From assembly GCA_963277665.1 (NCBI GenBank), contig OY728152.1, positions 1,188,058,357 to 1,188,122,356 on the forward strand: a DNA stretch of 64,000 bases, written 5' to 3'. Within the stretch, counting starts at the first letter, position 1. Each line of letters opens with the position of its first letter. Below, piece by piece: positions 14,220 to 26,799 of this stretch. Source of the stretch: Viscum album (taxonomy: Eukaryota > Streptophyta > Magnoliopsida > Santalales > Viscaceae). The translations under genes were made by a program, and so were the position numbers. Under the pieces are notes generated by a model that saw only the letters and a list, made by a program, of their open reading frames with translations, did not search any database and was not told the origin of the DNA.

Positions 14220-15201
14220 GCTAGAGGAAAAGAATAGTAGAAATGCTGAAGATGACCCATCATGCTGCAAGCTCGACATTCCATTGGGTTCTTTATGCAC
14301 TGATACTTATTATGTCTTATCTTTCCACATTGGTGACATACTATGTAACTTTCATTACATGTCACCTTGTTGAAAATTCCCCCATTTTAACCCTCAATAT
14401 GGCGCTTTTTTACTTCCATAAGAACTATCTCCCTATGGTAAAACAGAACTGACCTGGCTCACAAGACAGGCTTCCCTAAGATTCTGCTCTATGATCAAAT
14501 CCCAGTTCACTATCTATGTAATGGTATTTTGATGAAATAAAATCTCCTATGACAAGATAGTGTATCCAAGCTCATCCTCAAAGTGCCTCACAGTAGTAAA
14601 TTCTTCACCCATCAGAGATGGATAAAAATGTTGATTCTCAGTGAAGCAAGAATAATACTCATGAACTATCATGGAACACTAATGAATATGTAAAAACTCC
14701 CTGTCTTGGTCCACTCTCAAATTATACTAAATTAATTGATCAAACAAATCTATCCATAATTCTTCCTAACTCATGTATTTGTAATGCTCTGACTAAGATA
14801 TTACATCCCACCAATGCTTGGTGGAGTCATTAAGAATATAGGTTGCAATCTTGACCCTACACTCTAGAGGAATCTCAAGATGGTCAAAGATGAATATCAT
14901 AGCTTCTATCCATGACTCTATAGAATGGGAATCACAATCCCCCGATAAAGTGGTAGTATTTTTATAATGAAAGTCTCATGTAATCTCTTCCATAGTCAGG
15001 GAAGGATAGGGAGAACCCTGAATAGTCTCCATAAACCTCCGAAAACTATCTATGAACTGAGCATCAAATCCCAGTGGAGATCAATAGGAGGTGCCTCAAG
15101 AGGTACTATATGAATTATAACGGGTGTCACATGCCCCCCACCTCCAGTGTGTTCTCTTAACCACTCTCTTGGCATGTATAAAGATGACGTTGTGGTGGCA
15201 T
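14220..15201 (-). pseudogene. element A gag pseudogene
   Basis: Gag forms the virus-like particle that packages the element RNA. The frame appears to begin at the minus-strand ATG at 15201 (MPPQRH..., like the MPPRR start of Del gags). Fragments of the retrotransposon gag domain follow near 14550-14900 (ILNDSTKHWWD, then a block ending in the REF/F-H segment). Two zinc knuckles lie near the C-terminus. The first, at 14297-14338, is an intact CX2CX4HX4C (CHQCGKIRHNKYQC). The second, at 14237-14278, keeps CxxC and His but the last Cys is Tyr. Several in-frame stops make it a pseudogene. The stretch 13996-14219 is a low-complexity linker to the protease. Confidence 0.82.
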
Positions 15202-16095
15202 ATCTCTAAAATTACCAAGCATTCACCTCATACCAGATCATTATAACAGATAGTAAAAGCAGTTAAGGAAATTGTGTAAAGAAGGGTAGGTGCAAAGCCT
15301 CCCTGAACATGGAACAACAGATAAATAGAAAGATAAGAGGATATGAGCATTACATGCCTATAGGAATAGCACAACTGATAGCCTTCTCTAAGATCTAGGT
15401 CTAGATAAGAAGGAAGGACCTTAAAAGCATCGCAAGGAATTTGTCCTACAACCCCTGTCAAGGTATGGTCAAAGTCACACATTGCCATGTGAGGATTCCA
15501 TTTCAATTTAATCATTGTTTTAATTTTAATTTTTAAGGATTTAATTACCCTTTTTCATTTGCCTGAATTAGGTGGAACACCAACCCAATTCATGAGGTCC
15601 AATGCCCTCATGAGTAGAAAGTGGCGTCCACTTAACCAAAACCACAACATATTCCTATAAGAAAAACTGGAACACTTTTTTTCTTATAAAAATATAGTCA
15701 TTATAGGGTATAACAACTTGGTATAGTATTAATCACAAGAAAACATGAAAATTCATGTGGAAAATAAATATTCCATGACATAATGCATGTCATTTCAATT
15801 TCCTATAGTGACTAGTATGATTCATGTATTAAAATACCCTCATTTCATAGATTCAAAGTAATTTAAATCATCAATTCAACCATAAAAATATGAATAAAAT
15901 CATGAATCTTGTGTGTCAATTTATGGTGAAGTTGAATCATCCATCAATGGAATAAACAATAACAGCAATTCCCAACCCATGAAATTTGGGTTTCCCTTAA
16001 ACATAGGTTAGATACATAAAAGCATTGGGTCAGATCAAAATTCTTATATCCTAGTCTCTTGTCTAATTCTAAAAATTAATGAAAAGGAAAATAAA
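15202..16095 (-). other. element A 5' leader
   Basis: This is the untranslated stretch between the primer site and gag. I see no conserved coding motif; the minus-strand open frame at 15228-15515 has no recognisable domain. Confidence 0.6.
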
Positions 16096-16109
16096 ACATA
16101 TGATAACAC
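16096..16109 (-). promoter_or_regulatory. element A primer binding site (degenerate initiator tRNA-Met)
   Basis: Next to the right LTR the minus strand reads AAG then TGTTATCA. The canonical plant site is TGGTATCA, so seven of eight bases match. The better preserved sites of elements B and C support this reading. Confidence 0.65.
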
Positions 16110-16111
16110 TT

Positions 16112-19100
16112 TGTACCATCCCGGACCCGGATTTCACTCAATAGTTTCCTGAGGCCATTTGGCCACAAGACCTCAAGTGCATCTCCCCGAATTCCAGAGG
16201 ATTCTGACTAGCAACAAGGACCTGGGTGTGTCTGTGGGGATACTATGTCCTTATAGAACATATTATTCATAGAATTAAACAATATTATGAAATAGAAGAT
16301 GCATAAGAATAATCATACATTTTCATAAATAAAAAATAACCCAAACAGAGTAAACATAAAATTGTGGAAGCTATATAATAATACATGGTACAAAAGTAAT
16401 GATGATGATGTCAAGAGTATATAAGAAAATAAAAGGGCATGGAAATAGGGTATAATTATAAACATCATGCAATCAAAAGTACAAAAAAAAGGAAAACTAC
16501 TACAATAGAATCTTGATCAGAACCATAGTCCTCTACCCCCAACTCCATCCTAAGCAACAAGCTAATCATGCATCGAAAGCAGCATGCTTACCTTTACAAT
16601 TACCTATGTCCATAAAGTCTACTCAGGTACCAAATGGAACCCGGGGAGGGTTTCAGATAATAATCTTTGTAGGATGGAACCTACAGTGTCTAGACCTTTC
16701 AATTTTCATGCTATAAATAAGAAACAATGTGCCATATATAATAAATGATAGGGCAGTAAATAAACAACAATTGAAACTTGGTATAGGTTTTTAAGTGTAC
16801 ACCCATCCCATATCACCTACATCAACCTACACCAGGATTCTATATGAGGAACATGTGAAAGTCACTAAATATATAACGTGTTATATGGTATGTAATGAAA
16901 TTAATGAATTATACCCCCAAGATTGTGCTCTAACTTATGGTCTAAATCTCATGTTGTCAAATGAGTATACTGGAAAGTAAGAAGATGTTTCACAAGTTCA
17001 TAATCATGCTCATATGAACATAAAGGATTAATCTCATATGATTCAACAACAAAATAGACAATTAAAACCAAATATTCGATTAAAACATGAGGTGGAGTCA
17101 TGTTCCCCACCAAGGTGATCTAAAAGTATCACATGTATCGCAATGGAAACATCCAATAAATCCAATACCACTGAGCTCATCCAAGGTGATTTAAAGGAAT
17201 CACATGTATCACTATGAGGTATGGTAACCACTGAGTTGGTCCCAGGTATCTCACAAGGGGACCGGGTATCACCCAAGTCATGGTGTAACCATCTTTCCAA
17301 ATGGCCCTCACATGGTTGCTCTCCTTGGGAACTAGTATCACTCAAGAGTATAATAAATCACATGGGAATCCCTTTCCTATAAATCCAAAGAATCACTCCC
17401 CAGTGTATCTAATTTTAACCCATCGAGCACGAGAATTCCATCCATGGTTCCTTAATATAGAACTCATATTCCCTTTTGTCCTGTGTTAAGATCCATATCA
17501 AATAATTCATACATAACAAGCATTGAATTTATGATTTCAAACCAAAAATAATCATCTAAATATCACGTTCCTCTATTAACCAAGCTAAGAAATTCAATCC
17601 AAACATCAATGGAACATATCATATAAAAAGGTAATGAGAATCTAATGAGAGTAAGAAATGTATGAGGAATAAGATACATGGAATAATCCTTAAACAATTG
17701 CATATAAACATATGAAATTTCAATAGAACATGCCAAAAAGTTTAAAAAGAACTTTATATGGTTCATGGCACTAACAAGGGCATAATCAATAAGAAATTTT
17801 CCTAAGAAATGAACTATAAGAAAGGAATTTGGCATCAACATACCTCTTACCTATATGTAATTAATGACATTTCAATATCTCAATCTATCAATCTTGATCA
17901 TGTATCACAGTCCATTCAAACCATAAAAAGGATTAAGAAAGAGAACCAAACAAGGCATAAGAATTTGGAGTAATATAAGGTATGAATTTTCACATGGCAT
18001 TATGAATAAGAATTTTATATATGTACTTAGCATAATGCACTTGGAATAAACATGGTAATATGCATATAATACCACCAATAAATTAATATTTCATGATGTA
18101 TAAGGTTTTATAAAAAGGTATAAATATTTCCTTAAAGTAAGGTACTCTTGTAACTTGAAATGAGCATTTTAGCATGTAATGTATATTGCAATCAATGATA
18201 AATCAAGAATGTAAAAGGTATAAGGCACTAAAAATATGACAAACCACTATGTTCAAGCTTAGGAATTATTAATAGGTACCCTATTTAGGGAATATTTCTC
18301 ATTCTAATCTTATTAATCAACTTATGGTGTTATCAAGATGCCACACATACCAATGAGAATTTTCCTTATTTTAAAAAAATTGAAAAATTACCCATTTTGA
18401 TTGGACACACCCAAAGAGGTTTCCAAAATCAAATCAGACACCCAAGAATGGGTTTCTCCATGAGATATAGTCACTAAGGACATGGAAGAATAAGTTTCTA
18501 ATTTTAATATGTGATAACAAGCCATGCCAGAATGTTTCGATGGACCGGAACAGTGGTGAAATTCCAAAAACGATGAAAATGAAGGGGAAAACGAGTAGAT
18601 TCCATGCCTTATTGTCATAGTACTACACACGTCTGGTATCAAGGTTTTATATGACCTAAATGGATGAAATAAATATATTTAGGGAAAACCCCAAAATAGT
18701 TCAAAATATATTTCATGGAGATAGCATAGTGAGATATGGAGAAACTAAGAAATCAAGGGGTGAGGAGGAGAGAGATTACCAAGAGGAGTCCGTATCTTTT
18801 GAAGTTATAGAGGTTGAAGGAGATTTAAGGGATATGAAGAAAGACCAAAATGATGAAGAATAGGGGCCTTCGTGCACTAGTTATGGGAGAAAATCATGAG
18901 TGGAAGGGGGAGGAGAAAGAGAGGGGTGTTTTAAAATAAACCCCTAAAAATAAAAAAAAAATTATTACATAGCAGGTTCCACATGGTTTGGCCACACGAT
19001 TGTCCAAACTATGTTCCAACCATGTAGTAGATTATACTTTATTAGGGTGAAGTGCACAGTCGACCACACGGTTTTACTAATCGGGTGTTGGTCATGTGGT

Positions 19101-19338
19101 AGCTCACTACCTCGTATCTGCAAACTTTCTCATTGTTGTGCAACTGGGTTGCATAGTTTCTCTACACCATGTAGCCGAGTCTTCCCCCCCCCCCCCCTTG
19201 TTAATATGGGATTCAAATGATCCTTATAAGCACCTAGGACCTCTATTTGAAGATTAGGTGTCAAAGTAAGAACCTTTTTAGGGAATTTAAACCAAAAATT
19301 AAATGGTTTATACCTTTGAAAAAATTCAGGATGTTACA
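16112..19338 (-). repeat. element A 5' LTR (right copy)
   Basis: It starts TGTACCATCCC and ends GGATGTTACA, and pairs with 7399-10604. Identity is uneven, with many substitutions and short indels. A 14-C run lies at 19184-19197; it is not at the same offset as the C run of the left LTR. The minus-strand open frame at 17043-17345 and others within the LTR have no recognisable domain. Confidence 0.92.
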
Positions 19339-19343
19339 AGTTG
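19339..19343. repeat. target site duplication of element A, right copy (AGTTG)
   Basis: It is identical to 7394-7398 and immediately follows the CA end of the right LTR. Confidence 0.92.
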
Positions 19344-19699
19344 TTTTCAAAATCTCCTAGAGGTATAATTATTGAATCATAACTCTACAATTCATAACTA
19401 AAATAATATAATGGGAATATGTTTCCAATAAATCTTAATACTCTACCATTGGTGAAATCTTTTGTGATAATACCCAATATGGGTCATAATACCCAATCGT
19501 GTGGGTTATTTCTCCTAAATGGTTGGGGTAAATATTTATATTGATGTTATTACTATTGTGAAGGAATATATTGATTTATTTATTAAAGGGTTTCTTGGAA
19601 TACGAATAAATTTTGAGGTTTGTTTTTCTGTATAAATCATTCATGGTGATTTTTCAATATCAAAGACATCTTAAAAAAATTCCCCTACTAAATAGGAAT
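19344..19699. other. decayed sequence, nothing recognised
   Basis: It may be the upstream part of the same old gypsy pol whose RT fragment begins near 19700, but I cannot identify a motif in it. Confidence 0.4.
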
Positions 19700-19998
19700 A
19701 ATTAAAGTATATATCCAAAAAATATGGATAAGTGTTTTTTAGAACCAAGTGCCTCTACATGTTGTGAATCAATCCTCTTTGTTGATAATAAATATGTATC
19801 AATTCTTCCTTACATTGATCCTGATGAACATTAAAAAATCACAACCAATATCATGTATCATGTACCCCATATTTATGACTTGTTCAACCAACTTTAAGGG
19901 GGCCAAAACCTCTAAATGATTAATATTTGATCTGGATATCATCAATTATGGTTCTAAAGGGCGGTTATATGAATGAGAACATATTGGTCATTGTGAGT
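19700..19998 (+). pseudogene. orphan gypsy reverse transcriptase fragment
   Basis: Plus-strand translation gives pieces of the N-terminal half of a gypsy RT. A stretch resembling '[22 protein letters not shown]' is read as DKCFLEPSAS then ILFVDNK. A counterpart of 'IDYRELNK' follows, then H.YDLFNQL, INI.SGYHQL and, after a one-base shift, RTY-GHCE. Gypsy elements place these motifs in exactly this order around the first catalytic segment. The fragment is full of stops, stands on the opposite strand to element A and is cut off before the FIDD motif. No LTR can be assigned. It may be part of the element into which A inserted, or an older scrap broken by the neighbouring solo LTR. Confidence 0.72.
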
Positions 19999-20145
19999 GA
20001 CTCAATAAGGGGGTGAATTGAGTTCTCAATAAAAAATTATGTTTAATAGAATTTAAAACTAAATCCCCCAAGTTAATAAAAACACCCAATTAATAAAAAT
20101 ATTATAAATATATAAATTTGATCTTTCAAAATATTTCTTAGAAGT

Positions 20146-20150
20146 GGTAT
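20146..20150. repeat. probable target site duplication of solo LTR, left (GGTAT)
   Basis: It matches GGGAT at 24956-24960 in four of five bases. Confidence 0.55.
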
Positions 20151-23100
20151 TGTAGGGAACCGAGCTTGACATACACGGAAATTACATTACTTTTACGGAA
20201 TACTTAATAAATAACAAAAATATACCCCCAAGGACCGTAATAGTTTAGTTTCTCTGGAAACTCGGAACATAATCTTCTAATCATGGTGAAAGATCTTCAA
20301 CATATCCCATAAAGATCATCCCCTTTTATTTTATTACTTAAAACCTTTATTTATATCCTGGGGAAAAGAAAACATACAAAAGGGTGAGCTCAAATGCTCA
20401 GTAAGGGTAAACATGGAGAACATAAAACAATCCATAATCATTTGAATGCAAAAACTTGAACATAAAAACTAAACATCAAAATCTAGAGTAATGACATAAA
20501 TCTTGGAAGTATGTAAGGTATAGATCAAAAAAGAACACTAACCATGATAAAATAGCATGGGAATAAAACATGTAATTGTGGAAACCATTAGGCACATGTT
20601 ATTATTTCCATAGTAGCCAAGGCATTGCTGCCAAGACGATCATAGTGGAAAAAGTCTCTCACTGAATCGAGTTCACTCCTCATTCCAGTCCTATATCACT
20701 GAACCGAATTAACAAGACATTCCATCCATGTCTATCTCATGAGATATAAATCTTTAACCAATGCATTGGAGGGAGATATATTTCCCACTCATGTCATAAT
20801 TAATTCATTCTTACATTTGCCACAATATAAACATAAATCATTTATCATAACCCAAAAAATAAAATGGGTTTCATAAACATCATCCCATCATAACATAATC
20901 CATATAAAACAAATGGATATCATTTCATAAAATGAAAATTGAACCCATTTAAATCCTAGAGACGTTATACTTGAAACATACACATATGAAATAATGTCAT
21001 CTTATATGGAAAATGGTTTTGATAAAACACTTGAAATGAATTCTTTAGGAAAATATCCTTTCTTATTCAAAATCATTTTCTTTTCACAAAATGACATGAA
21101 ATTTTAAAAGAAAATTATTTTTTTTAAAATATAAATGAAATATTGTAGAGTAATCTTCATGAAAATAAGGTGTTATAAAACTGTAAAAATCCGTTCATGC
21201 CGTATAAGTTAAAAAACATTCTTCTTGTACTTTTGCTGGAAAAGTCAAAAAAAATCCCCGTATAGTAAACAAAAGAATGATTCCTTCCATTGTACAATGT
21301 AAAAGTCAAAGAGGGGTAATCATGACATTAAACATACATGTAATAATATTAAAAACATTATGAAAAACACTTTATGGACATGGATAAAAAATATAACCAC
21401 AGTAAATACTTACATATAAGCAATCTCGGATAAAAATGAGATTGCTAAATTATCCCTTACCAATTATAATCAGTGGAATCATACATTTCATAAAATAAAG
21501 AAAATAATATCATTCATAATTAAAATCTTAAAACATGAATGGTAATCATAAACACCATACAAAATAAATAGTTGGTGATTAAGGCATATGTCTCATCGAA
21601 ATAAAAGTGAGACGAAATAATCCCTTAACTTATGTCAAATTTCATCCGTATGTGTCCAAGAATCATGTATAGTGGGTTTAAAAATATTATTAACTTGTAA
21701 AAGAACCATAATAATATTCATGATATCATATATGATTCACTTACGACTTTATATTACCCATTCATTTGTCAATTCCATGTTAATGCGTCGTTTTGGGTAA
21801 AATCATTTCATTTGTCGTACATGTTTTGACTTGTAATTATTCATATGATAACATAGATAACGATTACTTATGTCCAGAATGTAAAACATGATTTATATAT
21901 AATATATATTCAGAATATAAATATATATAATAGGTTGATAAATGGAATGAAATACACCATTCATGGAGACGGTAGACTGTATGTATGCATGAACGCTGTT
22001 TTTGTTTCCTTATTAAATTGAATGGATGTATGTAAATAACATATACATAAATAAAGTATCATTATTATGTAATATATCTCATTATTATTCATTATATATA
22101 CTTTATAATCATTCTTGAATGGTTAACATGTAGAATGAATGTCATCATGTCGTGGAGACGGTAATCTGTATGTACGCACGAGCGATGATATTATTCCCAT
22201 AATTATTGAATGGAATTGGAGTGGATGATAGAATATATCAGAATTAGTATAACGTTATAATAATCGTATATAGTTATTATTTACACCCTTATTCCCACAC
22301 CCTTATACCCATCCAAGTAAGGTGGTGGTGGAAAAACAAATTACACCACGGCGTTGAGACGGTATTCCGTACGTACGCACGTGCGGTGATTTCATTTTCT
22401 GTAGGATGGATAGAAGGTTAAAGAGGTATTTTTTGTATTTATAATTACATATCATTATATAATTAATACTGATGTTATTACTTTATAATTAAACAAGTAA
22501 AGAATAGGAATTATAAGAAGAATGAAACATGAAAGAATCAGTAGAAGAGATTACCTCTTCCTCGACGTGCCTCTTTTAAACTTCCTCTTAGGGCACTAGA
22601 GTTGGTCTTTTGAGAAGAACAGAATCTATATGATATAACTATAGAGGTTTAGAAGAGGAATTGGAAGGGGTTTCTGAGATTTAAGGCTCAAAATGGTGTG
22701 AAGAGAAGAGGGAGGAGGTGCCCCTTTATAAGGGAGGAGAGGGGCACTTTTGGAAACCTCTAAAATATTAATTTATAATAAACTCAAAACCCACTAAAAA
22801 ACATCCAAATTGACTCAAATTCGAGTATGAGATGAGATAGGGTTGTAATCTCATCAACCAAAAAAATTTATACATGTTTGGAATTTATTTTAAACCTTAT
22901 AAATTAGATTTATCCTTATTTAATGTATTTGAATTTATTTGAGGTAATAAAATTATAATTTTTAAATTATTATAAATACATACTTATGTGTGGTAAAATT
23001 TCAATAATTAGATACATTATTACATATTAGACCATATAATTTTCAATTTTTAATTTTTAACTATTTTTGTGATTTTTAAACAATTTAATAATATGTTATT

Positions 23101-24955
23101 TTTATAAAATATCAATAGTGTCAATTTTGACACTATTCAATTATTTGAATTTAAATAAAATCCAAAGAGAATATATATTCGATAAAAAATATTTCATAGA
23201 TTCATAACATGTCATATGAATCTAGAAAATTCGTTTAACACATTTAATAGTTCATATAATATTTATTTTAATATTTTTAAAACCATTTATTTGATATTTC
23301 CCTTAATAAAATAATTACTACATCATTTTTGTATAATTATTTAACATACTTATTTGTTGCATAAAAATTAAAAATAAAATCCTGTGATGAAGATAAATAT
23401 ATTATCTTTCATAATAATACTTTTACTCGAATTTATCATTTTAAAATCACAACATTTAAAGTATTATATTTATTAAGTTATGAAGGTAACAACTTTTACA
23501 TCATTTAAAATAAAATAATATAAGTGTCATAATCACTTTTATAAAGCTCCAAATGGTCAAATATCATACCATTGTATGTGCATAGTTTATATATATACGA
23601 CCAATAATATTTGGTCAGGTTTTTGTGCCTTTTAATGGGTATTATTATTTTAATAAAAATAATATTACTGATTTTTCACTAAATAAATAATTTCTGCATC
23701 ATTAATTCATAAGCTATTAAGGTAATTAAATATCTCTTACAAATTACAAATAAATTACCATAAAAAATAAAAACATTTTATCTTTCAAATGATTAATTAT
23801 AATATAATTTATATTCTGCATAACATCATATTAAAAATACTTTAATTATTAAAGTTTGAGTGATACTTATTTCACTTTCTGTTAAATAAAATAAATTAAA
23901 GGTCTTAATCACATCCAAGTGGGTTCCAATAGATTCTATTTCTACCAAAGTATGTTTTAGGATCAAATATAATCATCCAATTATATTAATATAAGTGTTA
24001 GGTTAATTTTATAATATTAGATTTACCCTTAATTACCAGATTTACCTTTATCTATGGTAAATAAAATTTACCGTAGTTACTATTCATAATGCCCAAAAAT
24101 AAAAAGTCGCCTATTAACATAATTTGTACCCACTTATTCCAAATATGGAATCCATTTTTCCAAATTCAAAACACATAATTTTCATAAATTGAATTAAAAT
24201 TAATCTCATTGTCGAAAGAAAACGGGCTTTTGTTTAAAACATTGCAAAAGATTGAATTTATTTTACCGATGAATTCAATATAAAATTAATGATAATGAAA
24301 TAAAATATATTAAATGGTAAAAATAAATTCTATTTATACTTTAAACCCATTCAATATTATACTTTAACCATATAAATTTTCTTGATGAAAAAAGTTGTTT
24401 TTAATTAAAATTTCGTGTATTTTTACTATTCATAAAAATAAAAAACTTATTAGAAAAATATCAAAAATTTATCAAAAGTAAATTTTTATATCCTTATTCT
24501 AATGAAGAATTTTATTTTTTTCCATTGAACTTATAAAAATGTCAAAAACTATATTTAAAATGGGTGAGCCATCAAAAGGCGGCAAAACTGCATTTTTTGA
24601 AAAATACTTATTTTACCCGAAAATTTTTATTTTGTTCACATACCATGATATTGAAAATGTGTAAGATGGATGATAATGTTATAAAATTCAAATTTTATTT
24701 AATACTATTCATAACTGCTAGTTCATAATAATATTATAACAATATATCGTTGTTTAGTGAAACTCAGTATTACGTACAACACACGCTATCGAGGAAGGTC
24801 GCTATTGCGTGTAACACAAGCCAAGAATATTGTTTGCATATACTACAAGCTAATACGGTGTTGTTTATAGTGAAATCTAATCTTGGTGAAGTGTATAACA
24901 CAAGAAATCAAAGAAATTAAAAATAATATTTCTCATAAAATCTAGGGGTGTTACA
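20151..24955 (-). repeat. probable solo LTR of a gypsy element (4.8 kb)
   Basis: The stretch begins TGTAGGGAACC and ends GGGGTGTTACA, so read on the minus strand it starts TGTAACACCCC, a usual start for plant gypsy LTRs. It is flanked by GGTAT and GGGAT. No gag or pol trace occurs inside. The inverted motif 'gagctcaaatgctcagtaaggg' near 20386 matches the 'ttactgggctttatagctcac' block of element C's LTRs and gives a minus orientation. It also contains three repeats of a 'gagacggta...tgtatgtacgcacg' unit near 21965, 22154 and 22355. Unequal recombination between two LTRs leaves exactly this structure. Confidence 0.68.
21955..22400. repeat. three spaced repeats with 'gagacggta..tgtacgtacgcacg' core
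   Basis: Core copies start near 21965, 22154 and 22355, about 189 and 201 bp apart. Each has GAGACGGTA, then a CTGTATGTACGCACG-like segment, then a GCGGTGAT-like segment. The cores are far more conserved and GC-richer than the AT-rich sequence between them. Confidence 0.75.
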
Positions 24956-24960
24956 GGGAT
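24956..24960. repeat. probable target site duplication of solo LTR, right (GGGAT)
   Basis: It follows the TTACA end and matches GGTAT at 20146-20150 in four of five bases. Confidence 0.55.
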
Positions 24961-25840
24961 TAATTATCAACTTAAATAATTATTGAAATCACATTAAATT
25001 TTGAAAACTAAATTACATAATCGAATGATTTATATATATATATGAGACTAACTATCAAAGAAATGTTTTATTTTATATTTTGGGAACATGTATAATTTTA
25101 TCATTGAAATATATAGAAAAAACATATACAACGCATAGTGGAAATAAATAAGGTTTTTAGTATCAAGCGGATACTTAATCTCCTCTACTTGTAAATAAAT
25201 TACTACCAAGTAGTTTCTTATAAGGAAAAAAAGATCCACAACCTAGATCATGTTTTACAATAAATATCACACAAGGCTGTCAAGAAAAAAGCCTCTTCCA
25301 TAGTACTGTATAGGATGAAAAACAATATCAGGCTAACAAAGACCTCTTCCATAGTTATTCATGGGAATAAAATAAATAATTTTTAGAGAATTCATCAAGA
25401 ACACTCCAGTTTAAACTTAATAGATAGTGTGTTCATATAAACTAAATATAACAACACACTACTCAAATGTGAATCATATAATGGAAATATCAATAGTTAA
25501 ATGGATATATAAATTTTAATTCCTATCGAACTATAATGTTGTAGTTGTTATGAGTCTTTGAGATTCTCTTTGGAAGGATCTTGACCAATATTCTAAATAA
25601 ATTTATAAAAAAAAAGAGAGTTATTGATGGCGTTCTTGTAAAAATCATGTGATATTCTTTGTATAACATTTGATGTTCTCAATAGTGCACCATCATAATT
25701 TTCTTCTTGATTTATTGAATATCTTTAAAGATATATTCATAAGAATTATCCATTTTATAATAATCATCCTTAATTAAATTCATTGTTGCCTAAATTAATC
25801 CACCAAAAACTATCCGTTGGAGATTTGAAAAGGTACATTG
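24961..25840. other. AT-rich sequence, nothing recognised
   Basis: A short repeated phrase 'cctcttccatagt' occurs near 25293 and 25346. The open frame on the minus strand at 25048-25239 has no recognisable domain. Confidence 0.4.
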
Positions 25841-25844
25841 GTAA

Positions 25845-26335
25845 GTTAGGCATGGTACGATGTCTCCACTTGAAGAACAGTTATCTAATATCATAGAAAC
25901 TTGTCATGGTAATCTTATATGACAAGGTGGTGTGGTCGGTTCATTGAACTATGAGGTCAGATTATTTAAAAATATGGTCACCTTAACTCTTCATGTGGTC
26001 AACTGGTGACTTTGTGTGGTAAGCTTGTTCTTCATAAAGTCACTACATCAAAAAAAATACTATTAGTATATCACTATTAAAAATTATAGGTATCATGGAA
26101 TGGTAACATTATTTATTCATGAGGTCAAGTATTTTCCTTCTTGTGGTAAGGTGGATTTCTTATTATGGTATGGTGATTTTCTTTATATAGTATGTTCAAT
26201 ACATAGAGATATTTAATTCATCTATCATGAGGTAATAAACTTTTGTGCATATGGTATGGTGAAACATAACATGTGGTAAGGTGATATGGTCACCTATAAT
26301 TCACATCTTATGGTGTCATGGTAAGTTCTATACTT
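25845..26335 (+). repeat. diffuse 'TGGTAA/TGGTCA' word-rich tract
   Basis: Words such as catggtaa, tgtggtaag, atggtcacc, gaggtca and tatggtatggtga recur at short irregular intervals on the plus strand over about 490 bp, far more often than in the surrounding AT-rich DNA. The tract lies downstream of the copia env-like region, where a 3' untranslated region or LTR would be expected, but I cannot assign it. Confidence 0.5.
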
Positions 26336-26799
26336 TTCCATTTTTTCAATTTTTCCTAGTGAACTATTTTCTTGTAAAAAAATAATGAAAATTAAGGTCA
26401 ATATAAACATGATTTGGGATTATTAAAATAATAAGTTGCTAGTCTAAGATAATAATATCCCCCATTTTTATGATTATAAATAATTAAAGGTAAATTGAAA
26501 TGAATTCAATGCATCAATGTGATATTTGGAATGGATTGAAGTAGCTATAATTATGCAACCAAGTTCCACATTTAGTGAGTTCTAATTGTCTATCATAGTA
26601 CATAATTCTTTTCTTTTTCACATTATAATTTCAATGATATTTAATTTTTAAATTATTCTCTATTTGATATTATCAAAAATAATTACATGAATAATTAAGA
26701 GAAAAAGAGATAAAATATCATTAATATGTCAATAGAGATATGACAATAAAATACTATTATTAAGGAAAAAAATATCCCTATCAGAAATCCTGATTAGAA

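Larger units (their letters stand above)
7399..19338 (-). mobile_element. element A: complete degenerate Ty3/gypsy Del/Tekay-type retrotransposon
   Basis: This is an 11.9 kb LTR retrotransposon in minus orientation, so its 5' LTR is the right-hand one. It has two LTRs of about 3.2 kb starting TGTA and ending TTACA, a perfect 5-bp AGTTG duplication, a degenerate initiator tRNA-Met primer site beside the right LTR, and a strong polypurine tract beside the left LTR. Between them gag, protease, RT, RNase H, integrase and a chromodomain-like tail can be read with many stops and frameshifts. The two LTRs differ in many substitutions and indels, so the insertion is old. The order PR-RT-RH-IN identifies Ty3/gypsy; the tail and long LTRs point to the Del/Tekay chromoviruses. 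It is non-functional. Confidence 0.92.

Noticed and set aside
17043..17345. 100-codon minus-strand open frame in the right LTR of element A
   Set aside because: It lies in an LTR and its counterpart in the left LTR is broken differently; no domain is visible.
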